In this document: positions 1 to 10,042 of the stretch, piece after piece | Position numbering within the stretch: the first letter of the stretch is position 1 | Layout of the letters: each line of letters starts with the position of its first letter | Assembly: GCA_027486845.1 (NCBI GenBank) | Contig: JAIXOL010000030.1 | Span: 124,001-188,000 of the forward strand | Source: Cytophagaceae bacterium | GTDB lineage: Bacteria > Bacteroidota > Bacteroidia > Cytophagales > Spirosomataceae | Direction of reading: 5' to 3' | DNA: 64,000 nucleotides | Notes under the pieces: generated by a model | Told to the model about the DNA's origin: nothing | The model's database searches: none | Seen by the model: the letters and a program-made list of their open reading frames with translations, nothing else | Translations under genes and position numbers: made by a program

Positions 1-3000
1 CGTTACAGGAATCATCACTTCATCGTTTGGACTCAAAAATTTGGGAACTCCCGTACTGATTATAATTGGGTCTTTTACTTTCATGTTGGCATTGCCGGAA
101 CCAAAAGCCTCATCTTTGTATGCAACTGCCATGATACGTAAATCTCCGGAAAACTGTGGAATTTCAAATTCAAATTCTGCTTCGCCGCCCATGCCTGTTT
201 TCAAGATTCCTGACCAAACTGCAACCAACTTCGTGCGTCCGTTGCTCAATGGATTTACTCGTTTTTCGAGATTATATCCATCACCCCCAACACTACTGCT
301 TGCCAATGATAATTCGGGGAAAAGGAATTTATACAAATCGTGGCTGCTTACTTCGAGGGCCTGTTTTTGATAGAAATAATTGTAAATGTCAGGCGTTTTG
401 AAGTTTTTGATTTGCAAAATACCTTCATCAACCACCGAAATCGTAAGTTCGGTATTGGCTTTGGTTTTTATCCTAATTTTTTGCTTGCGTTTCGAGCGAG
501 ATTCTTTCACCGCCACAATTTCTACAGGCAATTGATTGGCTATTTTTTCAACTTTCATTGGTGCAAAACCATGAGCTACCGTTAGTGGCATATCAGTGCC
601 TTCAGGCGATGTCCCGCTCATTGGGCGAATGAGCGTTGCCGTTACATATACATTCGGCAACATTTCGTCAGTAATTTTGATGTCGATTTCGGCTGATTTT
701 TTATCGGTTTCTAGATAAAAATACTCTAAAACAGATCCTTTTTCAATTGTTATGAGCATTTTCCCAGCAAATGGTGTTTTCATCAAAACCTTTGCTTTAT
801 CGCCCACCTCGTATTTTTCTTTGTCGAATTCCATCAAAACTTGTCCTTCGTTGCTCACTTCAAATGAGCTGCTAGATGTATTTCCGTAGCCATAGGCATA
901 AAAACCTTGCGAAGCATAGCTTTTTGCTCCTGCTTGAGCAATACGAATTTCATATTCACCCGAAACTTGTGGAATGAATTTAATCGAAGATTTTCCTGCA
1001 GAAAAATTCACCTCTTTGGTCTGAATGAGTTTTTCTTGTCGCTTAGAATTATAACGAATAACACCATCAGTTTTCTCGACAACTGTTTGATATTCAATAC
1101 GATATACCAAAATTTCAGCTTTGGCAGATTTAGCTTTCCCATCAGTCGAAACGGCAGCAAGCGGAATCTCCATTGGGACATGCGTTCCAACATAATAATC
1201 CGGCAAACTAATGCCATAAAAAGTATCTTGTGTGAAAACATCAAAACTTTTTACTCGATTGAGCGGACGGCCAGTTTCATCAAAAACTGTTACAAAAACC
1301 TTACCTTCAAGCACGCCCATATCTTGATAAGTATTGACGAGTTGAAATGCCTGTTCAGCCTTTCCATTTTCATCTGTTAAACCTTGACGCAAATCATGGC
1401 TTAAAGCAGCCCCCTGAAGCTTTGTATCATTCTGAATATCAAACGAGTATGCTTCAAAACCTTTCGCAAAAAAGGCTTTTCTTTTCAAAGAAAAATCCAT
1501 TTCATAGTTTCGGCTCGATGCTGGCGGGCCAAATAAATTAGTTGCCGTTGCTACCAAACTTACGGTTTCACCAGTTTTATAAATATCTTTTGCCATTACG
1601 TCAACCTTGATACGATCGGGCATAAATTCTTCGATACTGATAGATTTCGAGGTAAGCAAAACATCATTTCCGTTCAGAATTTCGATAGCGTAAGTACCCG
1701 TTACAGCTGCACGGTCAAGTGGAATCGAAGTTTCTATTGCCCCTTGTGAATTGGTGTTTTTCAAGAAAGATTTAAACTCACGACCATTTGGTAAAATAAG
1801 TCTGATTTTCACAGGAATTTCGCTGGCAGAAGCCCATTTTGCATCACGTACAACGGTATTGAAATGAATCGTTTCTCCTGGACGATAAATGTCACGGTCG
1901 CCATAAACGAAGGCATCGAACCCAGTTGAATTTGCTCGTTTGCCTTCCACCTCAAAACGTGAAGTTTCTACCTTTGTATCTTCCAAAAGCATATAATTAA
2001 AATCGTCGTCGGTGCGAGCTGTAATCATGGCTAACTTGAAGTTTGGTGCTTTTTCTTTGAGTTTTTCAAATACAATAACACCCTTACTGTCAGTCTTTTG
2101 CGTTTCCATAACCTGATTATTGGTCGAAACAAGTTTTATCTCGACATCACCCATTGGCTCGGCATCAATGATTGAATTCACGAACACCATTAGTTGGTTG
2201 CCATCAGCCGATTTTTTGGCAATCATTCCTAAATCAGATATCGAAACTAGTTTAGTGGCATTCTCATAATATTCATCATTTGAGTTGAGATTAACCAAAT
2301 AAACTCCACGTAATTTGTCTTGCTTAGGCATTGGCATATTCAACACCGAAACCCCATGAACTTTCGACAAATTACCTGTCTCTATGGTTCGGTCAACGAT
2401 TATATCGCTATAAATTCCTTGGTCGTCAGTACTATAATTAAAACCATTTACTTTACTTTCTTCGCCATCATAATCGTAATTTTCGTATCGGTTATTTCGT
2501 ACGTACGAAAGCAAATTGTTTTCATAAATCTTCACGATTTTGAGTTTCACTTTCGGGATATTCGTGATACGGATTCCTACATTTCGACTGCCTTTTGATG
2601 ATAGATACAATCCTTTTTTGCTCGTAAACTCAATACTTGCTGGCATTTCTCCAAAAAACAAATCTTTGGTTACTTCACCATCGAGTTTTGCCCCGAGTGT
2701 GCCTCGTAGATTGTCTTTAATGGTCAGCGTATAAGTCTCTGAAGCACTAAAAAAGCCTTTGATTATAAATCCGTTTTCGGTTAATTCGGTTTGAGTTTCC
2801 ACAGCTGGATCGATTTTAAAAGCATCTTTGAGATTATCGCCCGAAATCTGTTGGGTCGTAATGACTTTTATAAAACCTTGATTTTTCTCGAAACCAGTTT
2901 CAATATCCGCAATTTTGACAATATACGGAGAAGGCAAAACTCCTTCAATTTCAAATTTTTCTTGGGTAGAACCAGCACCTCCTGCAATTTTTACACCTTT

Positions 3001-3669
3001 TTCGATAATTGTTTTGAGCGAACTTTCATCTTTTAGTGAAGGTGCATTATCGAGAGACAAAACCAATTTTTGGTCGTTGGGTGTACTATTTAGATTAAAT
3101 TTTGTATCAGTATCTTCGAGCTGCACTTTTAGCAAATTACTTACGTCAGTTTCTTGAACTGGGTAATTAAAATCAACTTTTACTTTGGCAACTGGTTTAT
3201 TATCAGTTCCCTTCATCCAATACGTTTCTATTTTCTGAGCCTTTAGGTATGGCGTATGAAACTCAAAAGATTCGTTATCTAAGCCATATTTTTTTGTAAC
3301 TGATTTACTTAAAAGAGATTTTGTCAAAACGGCTTTATAGTTGGTTGCATCTTTGAAACCATTCGACGGTGAAAACACCAATTCGTTTTTGGCTGACCAC
3401 TTAAAAACACCCTCAACTTTTGGTTCTATTCTTACATACTCAACGGCTTGCCAAGTTTCTAAGTCGGAATCAGAAACCAAATCTTTGTTGAATGTAAAAA
3501 CTAAGTTTTGGGCAAGCTGAATTTCATCCTCAAAGTTTCGGGCAGCTACACTAACTTCGTTGAGTTTTGAACAACCCGTAAATAGATAGGAGGTTTGAAA
3601 TACAAAATATGAGAAAAAGAGAACACGCACAAAGCTATTGGTTTTTAGTCGAGAAAAAGGAGCATTCAT
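1..3669 (-). CDS. Alpha-2-macroglobulin family lipoprotein (partial, N-terminal 1223 codons)
   Basis: The frame is open from an ATG at 3669 to the left edge, so the C-terminus is missing. The product starts with a lipoprotein signal ending in LFTG and Cys33, so it is probably anchored to a membrane facing the periplasm. It continues with long beta-rich MG-type repeats, including the segment DRDIYRPGETIHF typical of the MG2 domain. Near the edge it has a SVVDEGIL segment and then WSGILKTGMGGEAEFEF, matching the A2M domain core. Bacterial alpha-2-macroglobulins of the YfhM/MagD type are large (1500-1900 residues) and are thought to trap proteases. The thioester motif, if present, would lie beyond the edge. 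No neighbouring pbpC-like gene is in view. The family call is firm; the function is inferred from the family. Confidence 0.9.
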   Translation of the reverse strand, partial: MNAPFSRLKTNSFVRVLFFSYFVFQTSYLFTGCSKLNEVSVAARNFEDEIQLAQNLVFTFNKDLVSDSDLETWQAVEYVRIEPKVEGVFKWSAKNELVFSPSNGFKDATNYKAVLTKSLLSKSVTKKYGLDNESFEFHTPYLKAQKIETYWMKGTDNKPVAKVKVDFNYPVQETDVSNLLKVQLEDTDTKFNLNSTPNDQKLVLSLDNAPSLKDESSLKTIIEKGVKIAGGAGSTQEKFEIEGVLPSPYIVKIADIETGFEKNQGFIKVITTQQISGDNLKDAFKIDPAVETQTELTENGFIIKGFFSASETYTLTIKDNLRGTLGAKLDGEVTKDLFFGEMPASIEFTSKKGLYLSSKGSRNVGIRITNIPKVKLKIVKIYENNLLSYVRNNRYENYDYDGEESKVNGFNYSTDDQGIYSDIIVDRTIETGNLSKVHGVSVLNMPMPKQDKLRGVYLVNLNSNDEYYENATKLVSISDLGMIAKKSADGNQLMVFVNSIIDAEPMGDVEIKLVSTNNQVMETQKTDSKGVIVFEKLKEKAPNFKLAMITARTDDDFNYMLLEDTKVETSRFEVEGKRANSTGFDAFVYGDRDIYRPGETIHFNTVVRDAKWASASEIPVKIRLILPNGREFKSFLKNTNSQGAIETSIPLDRAAVTGTYAIEILNGNDVLLTSKSISIEEFMPDRIKVDVMAKDIYKTGETVSLVATATNLFGPPASSRNYEMDFSLKRKAFFAKGFEAYSFDIQNDTKLQGAALSHDLRQGLTDENGKAEQAFQLVNTYQDMGVLEGKVFVTVFDETGRPLNRVKSFDVFTQDTFYGISLPDYYVGTHVPMEIPLAAVSTDGKAKSAKAEILVYRIEYQTVVEKTDGVIRYNSKRQEKLIQTKEVNFSAGKSSIKFIPQVSGEYEIRIAQAGAKSYASQGFYAYGYGNTSSSSFEVSNEGQVLMEFDKEKYEVGDKAKVLMKTPFAGKMLITIEKGSVLEYFYLETDKKSAEIDIKITDEMLPNVYVTATLIRPMSGTSPEGTDMPLTVAHGFAPMKVEKIANQLPVEIVAVKESRSKRKQKIRIKTKANTELTISVVDEGILQIKNFKTPDIYNYFYQKQALEVSSHDLYKFLFPELSLASSSVGGDGYNLEKRVNPLSNGRTKLVAVWSGILKTGMGGEAEFEFEIPQFSGDLRIMAVAYKDEAFGSGNANMKVKDPIIISTGVPKFLSPNDEVMIPVT

Positions 3670-4120
3670 GGGCGATTTAGGATTTAAACAGGTTTCGAAG
3701 GTATTAACGAAGGAAGTTTGTGATATTGTAGTGGATTATCAAAATTAATTTTTTAATAAAGCAACACTTTTTCTAAAGGATTTATATATGAAGTCCAATA
3801 GAAGAATTATCAAAAAAATCAATGAAACCGAAAATGATGAGTATTAGTGAAAAAAATCAAATCTGATATTGAGGATTAATGACGAAAGTTGCCGTAGTTA
3901 AATCTCTTTTTACTTAGCTTAGAAGTTAGCCTTTCACTATTAATCTTGTAGTAATTGAAAGATATACTTTCCTTAATGCTCTTGAAGAATAGACTTTGTT
4001 GATAATATATATTAATCTCATCATAACCCTTAAAAGATTAAATAAAACTAATTGGATTGGTAGCAAAAGTTAAGAAATAGTATGAAAAGGAATTATTCAA
4101 ACTTAACATTATAAAATTTA

Positions 4121-4155
4121 AAATCGCAAAAAAAGTGACTTCTTTGCGATTTTTT
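4121..4155. terminator. Bidirectional hairpin terminator
   Basis: A perfect 10-bp stem (AAATCGCAAA with TTTGCGATTT) spans 4121-4152 with a short loop. It has T-rich flanks on both strands. On the minus strand it follows the terminator at 4172-4205 and may be a backup terminator for the sugar locus. Confidence 0.6.
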
Positions 4156-4171
4156 ACCATTTCATAAAAAA

Positions 4172-4205
4172 GTAAAAAAGCCGAGTAGTTTAGATTCAAC
4201 TCGGC
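4172..4205 (-). terminator. Intrinsic terminator of the sugar locus
   Basis: GCCGAGT at 4180-4186 pairs with ACTCGGC at 4199-4205. On the minus strand the stem is followed by a U-run. It lies about 10 bp after the stop codon of the aldolase-dehydrogenase gene, so it marks the end of the long minus-strand locus. Confidence 0.75.
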
Positions 4206-4214
4206 CTAAATATT

Positions 4215-6335
4215 TTATCTATAAAAACCCATTGCTACACCACCATCAACATTGATGGCATTGCCGGTTGATTTACTTAAAAGTCCGCCGACAAAGGCAA
4301 AACAAGCATTGGCTATATCAACAGGTAATATAATTTCGTTGAGCAATGTACGTTTGGCATAATATGCTGGTAATTCTTCAACAGTAATTCCATAGGCTTT
4401 TGCACGGCCTTCAGCCCAACCGCCTGCCCAGATATTTGAGTCAGAAATTACAGCGTCTGGATTTACAGTATTTACACGAATTTTGTCAGCTCCAACTTCG
4501 GCTGCCATAAGGCGAGTTAAGTGTGCTTGGGCTGCTTTTGCCGAGCCATAACCTGCATTATTAGGCCCCGCAACGACGGCATTTTTCGATACAATATTCA
4601 CAATATCACCCCCGAAACCTTGTTTTCTTATTACTTCGATACCCGCCTTCGAGACAATGAATTGTCCTTTCACCAAAATATCATATAATCTATCCCATTC
4701 TTCGAGACTATGTTCAGCAATTGATTTTGAGATACTGATTCCTGCATTATTTATCACAATATCAACACCGCCAAAGGCTAAGCAGGTAGCATCAAGTGCT
4801 TTTTCGGTGCTTTCGGCATCGGTTACGTTAAGCAAAGTAGCCGCAACAGCATCTCGTCCAAAAGTTTTGATAAACTCAGCTTTCGCACTTTCCAAACGCT
4901 CCTCATTAATATCATTGATGATTACACAAGCACCTTCTTCAGCAAATTTCTTGGCAATTGCTTTACCAATTCCGCCGGCCGAACCTGTAATCAATGCAAT
5001 ACGTCCTGAAAGTGCTTTTGGTTTTGGCATACGCTGTAATTTTGCTTCTTCCAATAACCAATATTCGATATTAAATGCCTCTTGACGTGGCAAAGATGTG
5101 TATTCCGAAACGGCTTCTGCACCTTTCATTACATTTACAGCATTGATATAATATTCTGATGCCAAACGAGCCGTTGTTTTATCTTTTGAGAAAGTAAACA
5201 TTCCAACACCTGGGTATAAAATTACGACAGGATTTGGGTCACGCATGGCAGGCGAATTTGGATGTTTACAAGTATTATAATACTCGGTGTACATCGCACG
5301 ATAAGCTTCAAATGCAGGTGTAAGCGTAGTTTTAATTACCGAAACATCAGTTAAATCTTGATTTGGAGCTAATTCAAGAACCAAAGGTGATATTTTTGTA
5401 CGTAAAAAATGGTCAGGACAAGAAGTTCCAAGTGGAGCAAGTCTATCCAAATCATTTGAATTAATGAATTCTAAAACTCTTGCATCGTCGGTAAAATGCC
5501 CAATCATTTTTCGTTCGGATGAACAAAAACCTCTTAAAATTGGAGCAATTTTAGCGGCTTGCAACTGTCGTGCATCAGTCGGCAGGCTTTCTATTTTCTG
5601 TCCACCAAAAACATTTTTATAATTACTTTCTAAATATTCCGCACATTTTTCGATTACTTCGAGCGTATTAATATAACTTTCGAAGGCAGTGTCTCCCCAA
5701 GTAAAAAGCCCGTGTGAACCTAGCATGATTCCACGCAATTTTATACCACGAGAAGCAGCTTCTTCCAAACAAGTTTGTAGCTGTAAACCTAAATCAAAAC
5801 CTGGACGTTGCCAACCAACCCAACCAACTTCACCATTGAATAACTCTTCGGTAATTTTCTTTCCATCTTTGGCAGCTGCAATCGCAATAGCTGCATCTGG
5901 GTGAAGATGGTCGATATGTTTGAAAGGTAAAAACCCGTGCAGAGGCGTATCGATTGAAGGGGCTTTTGAAGCTAAATCAAAAATACAATGATTAAAAAGT
6001 TCTACCATTTCATCTTCAAACTCGATTCCACGATATACCTTGGTAAGGTTTAGAAGCCTTTCCATGTAAAGTGCCGCACAGCCCGATTTTGTGAGCGTAC
6101 CAATATCGCCTCCAGAGCCTTTAATCCACATTACTTCAGCATCAGCACCTGTTAGTGGGTCTTTATCTATAATTTTTACTGAGGTATTTCCTCCTCCGTA
6201 ATTAGTTAATCTCAAATCAGCACCGAGAATATTTGAACGATATATAAACAAGGCTACTTCATCACCCGCCAATTCAGCAGCCTTTTCCTCATCCCACAAG
6301 TAGCTAACATGGTTGAAAGTTTTCGTATTTTTCAT
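4215..6335 (-). CDS. Bifunctional class II aldolase / short-chain dehydrogenase (RhaD/YuxG type)
   Basis: This 706-residue protein has an N-terminal class II aldolase domain (about 1-430) with a probable zinc site HIDHLHP near residues 141-147 and a GSHGLF segment. A C-terminal SDR domain follows, with the NAD(P)-binding TGSAGGIG loop near 446 and a YGSAK catalytic motif. The architecture and length match the bifunctional rhamnulose-1-phosphate aldolase/alcohol dehydrogenase family, in which a ketose 1-phosphate is split to dihydroxyacetone phosphate and lactaldehyde and the aldehyde is then oxidised. It is the last gene of the 22-kb locus and lies 45 bp after the binding-protein gene. No rhamnose isomerase or kinase is present here, so the true substrate may be another deoxy or branched ketose phosphate. 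The family call is secure; the substrate is not. Confidence 0.9.
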   Translation of the reverse strand: MKNTKTFNHVSYLWDEEKAAELAGDEVALFIYRSNILGADLRLTNYGGGNTSVKIIDKDPLTGADAEVMWIKGSGGDIGTLTKSGCAALYMERLLNLTKVYRGIEFEDEMVELFNHCIFDLASKAPSIDTPLHGFLPFKHIDHLHPDAAIAIAAAKDGKKITEELFNGEVGWVGWQRPGFDLGLQLQTCLEEAASRGIKLRGIMLGSHGLFTWGDTAFESYINTLEVIEKCAEYLESNYKNVFGGQKIESLPTDARQLQAAKIAPILRGFCSSERKMIGHFTDDARVLEFINSNDLDRLAPLGTSCPDHFLRTKISPLVLELAPNQDLTDVSVIKTTLTPAFEAYRAMYTEYYNTCKHPNSPAMRDPNPVVILYPGVGMFTFSKDKTTARLASEYYINAVNVMKGAEAVSEYTSLPRQEAFNIEYWLLEEAKLQRMPKPKALSGRIALITGSAGGIGKAIAKKFAEEGACVIINDINEERLESAKAEFIKTFGRDAVAATLLNVTDAESTEKALDATCLAFGGVDIVINNAGISISKSIAEHSLEEWDRLYDILVKGQFIVSKAGIEVIRKQGFGGDIVNIVSKNAVVAGPNNAGYGSAKAAQAHLTRLMAAEVGADKIRVNTVNPDAVISDSNIWAGGWAEGRAKAYGITVEELPAYYAKRTLLNEIILPVDIANACFAFVGGLLSKSTGNAINVDGGVAMGFYR

Positions 6336-6380
6336 TTCTTTTATCTATTTATAGCTTAAAATCTCTTTTTCTACTTAACA

Positions 6381-7313
6381 TTATTTCAAAAACTCTCCAA
6401 TATTCTCCTTCGTTACCAACTGAAAAGGTATCATTAATTCTTTTTCGTAAGGTTGCCCTTTGGCAATTTTTACAGCAGTTTCAATTGCTCCTTCACCTTG
6501 TTTCTTAGCATTCTGAAAAACAGTAGCATCAAGTGTGCCTTTCTTTACCGCCTGTAAAGCGTCAGCTATAGCATCAATGCTTACGACAATAACTTTATCT
6601 TTTAGACCAGCATCCTGTAGGGCTTTTAAAGCTCCTAAACCCATTTCGTCATTTTGAGCAAAAACTGCATTTATTTTTGTTCCGTAAGATTGAATCCAAT
6701 TTTGCATCAAATCCATACTTTTGGCTCTATCCCACTCGCCAGTTTGGTGAGAAATAAGTTTTAGATTAGGATATTCTTTTAAAATCTCTTTTGCACCTTG
6801 TTCTCGTTGAATCTGAGCAGCCTGCCCCATCAAACCATGAATCATTACAATATTTCCTTTTCCACCCAATTTTTCAGCAATAAATTTCATCGCTATTCTA
6901 CCAGATTCTACATCATTTGAACCTACAAACGCCGTTGGTTGAGTACTTGTAGCGGAATTTACATTGATAATCGGTATTTTGGCCGCCAAAGCCTTTGTAA
7001 TTGCCGGCGAACTTGCCTCAACTTCACAAGGATTCATGATGATAACATCTACTTTTTGAGCAATAAAGCTTTCAACTTGTTCGATTTGCTTCAACGGTTG
7101 ATGTTCTGCATCTACACTTATCAATTCAACTCCCAACTCTTCGGCTTTTTTGCTCATTTCATCGCTAATATTGACGATAAACTCATTTTGCATGCTGAGC
7201 ATTGTTACACCAACTTTAATTTTTTTATCGCTTCCATTTTCAGATTTATTTGACTTACTGCAACTAAAAAAAAAGAAAATCGAGATGAATAGTATTGAAT
7301 AAAGGTGTTTCAT
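6381..7313 (-). CDS. Sugar ABC transporter substrate-binding lipoprotein (RbsB type)
   Basis: This 310-residue periplasmic-binding protein begins with a very short hydrophobic signal and a lipobox cysteine (FFFFSC, Cys18), so it is probably a lipoprotein. The body shows the two-lobed RbsB fold of the Peripla_BP_4 type: KVGVTMLSMQNEFIV, a FVGSNDVESGRIA segment and VFAQNDEMGLGAL. It should capture a monosaccharide in the periplasm and pass it to the adjacent permease and ATPase. The gene sits between the permease gene and the aldolase gene on the same strand. Ligands of this class include ribose, allose, rhamnose and inositol; the sequence alone does not choose among them. Confidence 0.9.
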   Translation of the reverse strand: MKHLYSILFISIFFFFSCSKSNKSENGSDKKIKVGVTMLSMQNEFIVNISDEMSKKAEELGVELISVDAEHQPLKQIEQVESFIAQKVDVIIMNPCEVEASSPAITKALAAKIPIINVNSATSTQPTAFVGSNDVESGRIAMKFIAEKLGGKGNIVMIHGLMGQAAQIQREQGAKEILKEYPNLKLISHQTGEWDRAKSMDLMQNWIQSYGTKINAVFAQNDEMGLGALKALQDAGLKDKVIVVSIDAIADALQAVKKGTLDATVFQNAKKQGEGAIETAVKIAKGQPYEKELMIPFQLVTKENIGEFLK

Positions 7314-7344
7314 TTTTTAAATTTTGGTAAAATCAATTGTCACC

Positions 7345-7422
7345 AGCTAAAGCAGGTGAAAATTGAAACATGTACAACTTTTAATAGCTAAAGCAGTCGT
7401 TAATTGAAATATGCACAACCAT
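7345..7422. repeat. Two degenerate tandem copies of a 41-bp unit
   Basis: AGCTAAAGCAG occurs at 7345-7355 and again at 7386-7396. Each copy is followed by an ATTGAAA-ATG-ACAAC block, giving a period of 41 bp. The repeat lies in the permease/binding-protein spacer. It could affect mRNA stability between the two genes, but that is a guess. Confidence 0.6.
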
Positions 7423-7455
7423 TCAAAATTGGAGACAATTCAAAAACAAAAAGAA

Positions 7456-8394
7456 TTAACCATTACTTTTCTGATTCCAACCATCTAGAACTACTGCTCC
7501 AATAATTATTATTCCCATCACAACTTGCTGATAATAAGACGTTACATTGAGTAAATCGAGTCCATTATTAATAACTCCAATGAACAAAACACCAACTAAA
7601 GTTCCTGTCATTGTGCCAGTTCCACCCGATGTGCTAGTTCCGCCAATAACTGCCGCCGCAATGGCATCTAATTCAAAACCAGTTCCTGCGTTTGGTTGAC
7701 CAGTTGTGATTCTTGATGTCAATAAAATTCCTGCTAAACCTGCCAATAAACCCGAAATCGAATAAACTGCCATTTTAACTTGATTCACATTAATCCCAGA
7801 TGCTCTTGCTGCCTGTTCGTTGCCACCAACGGCATAAATATACCTTCCAAGCAATGTTTTTTTTAGTGTAATTGAACAAATAGCAAAGATTAAAATTAAT
7901 ACAATAATTGGAAAAGGAATACCTAAAACATCACCCCCACCAATAAAGTTAAACGAATCAGAAAGGTTTGAAACTGGGCGACCTTTACTTAAAATCAGAG
8001 CTAAACCTCGCCCGATTGTCATTGTTCCAAGCGTAACTATAAAGGGTGCAATTTTGCTTTTAGTGATAATAAAACCATTGAAAACACCCATCAAAAGCCC
8101 AGAAAATAAGCCTGCAAAAATCGGCAAGGCCACAGGAAATGTATCAGGATGAGCCAACATAGCGGCAGTTACGCCAGTTACAGCAACCATCGAACCCAAT
8201 GAAAGGTCTATTCCACCAGTAATTATCACAAAAGTCACACCAAAAGCCAATAAAGCGTTGATAGAAGCTTGAGTAATAATAATTGTCCAATTTGAAACTG
8301 TCAAGAATTGAGATGAAATAAAGGAAAGAATGAGGCAAATAATAATAAATACCACAAAAATTCCGTATTGCCTAAGACGATTGATTAAAAACAT
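7456..8394 (-). CDS. Sugar ABC transporter permease (RbsC type)
   Basis: This 312-residue integral membrane protein has about eight to ten hydrophobic segments and the RbsC/BPD_transp_2 signatures GGIDLSLGSMVAV near residues 61-73 and GGTSTSGGTGTMTGTLVG near the C-terminus. It would form the inner-membrane channel of the importer together with the ATPase gene upstream and the binding protein downstream. The length is normal for the family. Its spacers to the neighbouring genes are about 100-140 bp and contain repeats, which is loose for an ABC operon, but gene order and strand support one transcription unit. Confidence 0.92.
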   Translation of the reverse strand: MFLINRLRQYGIFVVFIIICLILSFISSQFLTVSNWTIIITQASINALLAFGVTFVIITGGIDLSLGSMVAVTGVTAAMLAHPDTFPVALPIFAGLFSGLLMGVFNGFIITKSKIAPFIVTLGTMTIGRGLALILSKGRPVSNLSDSFNFIGGGDVLGIPFPIIVLILIFAICSITLKKTLLGRYIYAVGGNEQAARASGINVNQVKMAVYSISGLLAGLAGILLTSRITTGQPNAGTGFELDAIAAAVIGGTSTSGGTGTMTGTLVGVLFIGVINNGLDLLNVTSYYQQVVMGIIIIGAVVLDGWNQKSNG

Positions 8395-8500
8395 ATTTAC
8401 TAATTACATTTGGAAATGACGAGTAAGAAATAACGAGTGACGAATTAAAAAATGCTATTTTTAGTCAAAATTAGTAAATCGTCATTCAAAAAATCGTCTT

Positions 8501-9991
8501 TCACTCCACTGCATATTGCATAATTTTTTCTTGTGTTGCTTCTTGTTTTGTGAATAAAGCGGTTTGCTTTCCTTTTGAAAGAACCAAAACCCTATCACTT
8601 ATTCCCAAAATTTCGGGTAATTCTGACGAAATCATAATGACTGCTATTCCTCTATCAGTCAACTGATTAATCAATTTATAAATTTCAAATTTTGCTCCAA
8701 TGTCAATGCCACGCGTGGGTTCATCCAAAATAACAAGACTTGGCGAGGTCAGTAAAACTTTACCAATTATTACTTTTTGTTGATTTCCACCACTCAAATT
8801 CATCACTTTTTGATTAATATTCGTTGACTTTATTTTCAAATCAATTGACAATTGAGCTGTTGCTTCTTTCTCATTCGTTGAATTGATAAACCAAGCTTTT
8901 GAATAATTTGCTAAACTCGACAAACTAATATTTTCATTGATTGACATCGCAGGCATAAAACCCAATGCCTTTCTATCTTCACTTACATAGCCAATACCTT
9001 TTTCAATTGCTTCTTTTGGTGATTTTAAATTAATTTTATTGCCTTTTAGTGTAATTTCTCCACTATCGTATTTGTCTAATCCATAAATTGCTCTTACAAT
9101 TTCTGTTCTACCTGCTCCCATCAAGCCTGCTATGCCAAGCACTTCTCCTGCATAAACTTCAAAATTAATATTCTCGAATTTGCCTTTTTTCGAAAAGTTT
9201 TTGATGGTTAAAATTGGTTTTTTTTTACATTTGAAAGTTACTTTTTCAGGAAAAATATTTTCAATTTCACGGCCCACCATTAAAGCAATTAAAGAGTTTT
9301 TGTCTAAATCGTTGGTATTTTTTGTATCAATATAATTTCCATCTCTGAAAATCGTAATTCTGTCGGTAATCTCAAATATTTCGTCCATTTTGTGCGAAAT
9401 ATAGATGATTGACACGCCCTTGGCTTTCAAATCATTGATAATTTTGAAAAGTATCTCCACCTCTGTATCTGAAAGTGCAGATGTTGGCTCATCCATGATG
9501 ATTACTTTTGCATTTGTTGAAATCGCTTTGGCAATTTCAACCATTTGCATTTGAGCAATACTCAAATTCTTAATTTTGGTTTGAGCATTGATTTTCACAC
9601 CTATCAAATCGAGCAATTCTTGAGCTTTCTGATTGATGGCCGTATCATTTAGCCAATATCGATAATTGGCTTCTCGACCTAAAAAAATATTTTGGGCAAC
9701 GGTTAATTCGGGAACGACAAGGATTTCTTGATGAATCATAGAAATGCCTTTCAGTAAATTTTCGTGAACGCTTTTGCTTTTTAATATTTTTCCTTCAAAA
9801 ACAATTTCGCCCGAATCAGCCGTAAATAAACCCATTAAAATCTTCATAAATGTCGATTTTCCAGCTCCATTTTCACCCATTAATGCATGAACTTCGCCTT
9901 TTTGGAGATCAAATTGAATGTTATCCAACGCCTTTACCCCTAAAAATGATTTAGAGAGATTTTTTACTTGGAGGATTAGATTTCTATTCAT
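8501..9991 (-). CDS. Sugar ABC transporter ATP-binding protein (RbsA type, two ABC domains)
   Basis: This 496-residue protein has two fused nucleotide-binding domains, as in RbsA, MglA and XylG. The first has Walker A GENGAGKST near residue 39 and Walker B IIMDEPTSAL. The second has the degenerate Walker A GLMGAGRTE that is usual in this subfamily, plus the signature LSGGNQQK and LVILDEPTRGID. It energises import through the adjacent permease. ABC monosaccharide importers are less common in Bacteroidota than proton or sodium symporters, so finding one inside a SusCD locus is notable. The family call is secure; the substrate is unknown. Confidence 0.93.
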   Translation of the reverse strand: MNRNLILQVKNLSKSFLGVKALDNIQFDLQKGEVHALMGENGAGKSTFMKILMGLFTADSGEIVFEGKILKSKSVHENLLKGISMIHQEILVVPELTVAQNIFLGREANYRYWLNDTAINQKAQELLDLIGVKINAQTKIKNLSIAQMQMVEIAKAISTNAKVIIMDEPTSALSDTEVEILFKIINDLKAKGVSIIYISHKMDEIFEITDRITIFRDGNYIDTKNTNDLDKNSLIALMVGREIENIFPEKVTFKCKKKPILTIKNFSKKGKFENINFEVYAGEVLGIAGLMGAGRTEIVRAIYGLDKYDSGEITLKGNKINLKSPKEAIEKGIGYVSEDRKALGFMPAMSINENISLSSLANYSKAWFINSTNEKEATAQLSIDLKIKSTNINQKVMNLSGGNQQKVIIGKVLLTSPSLVILDEPTRGIDIGAKFEIYKLINQLTDRGIAVIMISSELPEILGISDRVLVLSKGKQTALFTKQEATQEKIMQYAVE

Positions 9992-10004
9992 TATTCTAAA
10001 TTTC

Positions 10005-10035
10005 CGTAAGAACGTCCAAATTGGACGTTCTTACG
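10005..10035. repeat. Perfect 15-bp-arm palindrome (REP-like)
   Basis: The arm CGTAAGAACGTCCAA (10005-10019) is followed by one central base and then its exact reverse complement (10021-10035). It lies between the oxidoreductase and ATPase genes and has no T-tail. It is more like an intergenic REP element or mRNA-stabilising hairpin than a terminator. Confidence 0.8.
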
Positions 10036-10042
10036 AGTTTTT

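Larger units (their letters stand above)
3670..4214. other. Intergenic region upstream of the A2M gene
   Basis: This 545-bp AT-rich stretch has no convincing reading frame. It should contain the promoter of the A2M-like gene (reading left) and the terminators of the aldolase gene at its right end. I see no RNA gene in it. Confidence 0.5.

Noticed and set aside
907-1380. A 157-codon plus-strand frame within the A2M region
   Set aside because: The minus strand is continuously open for 1223 codons with A2M features, so this frame is a shadow.
4121-4155. The hairpin as a small RNA terminator
   Set aside because: No promoter or RNA-like structure lies upstream on the plus strand; it more likely backs up the terminator of the sugar locus.
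4657-5085. A 142-codon plus-strand frame inside the aldolase gene
   Set aside because: The opposite strand encodes the SDR domain with intact motifs; the plus-strand frame has no recognisable protein features.
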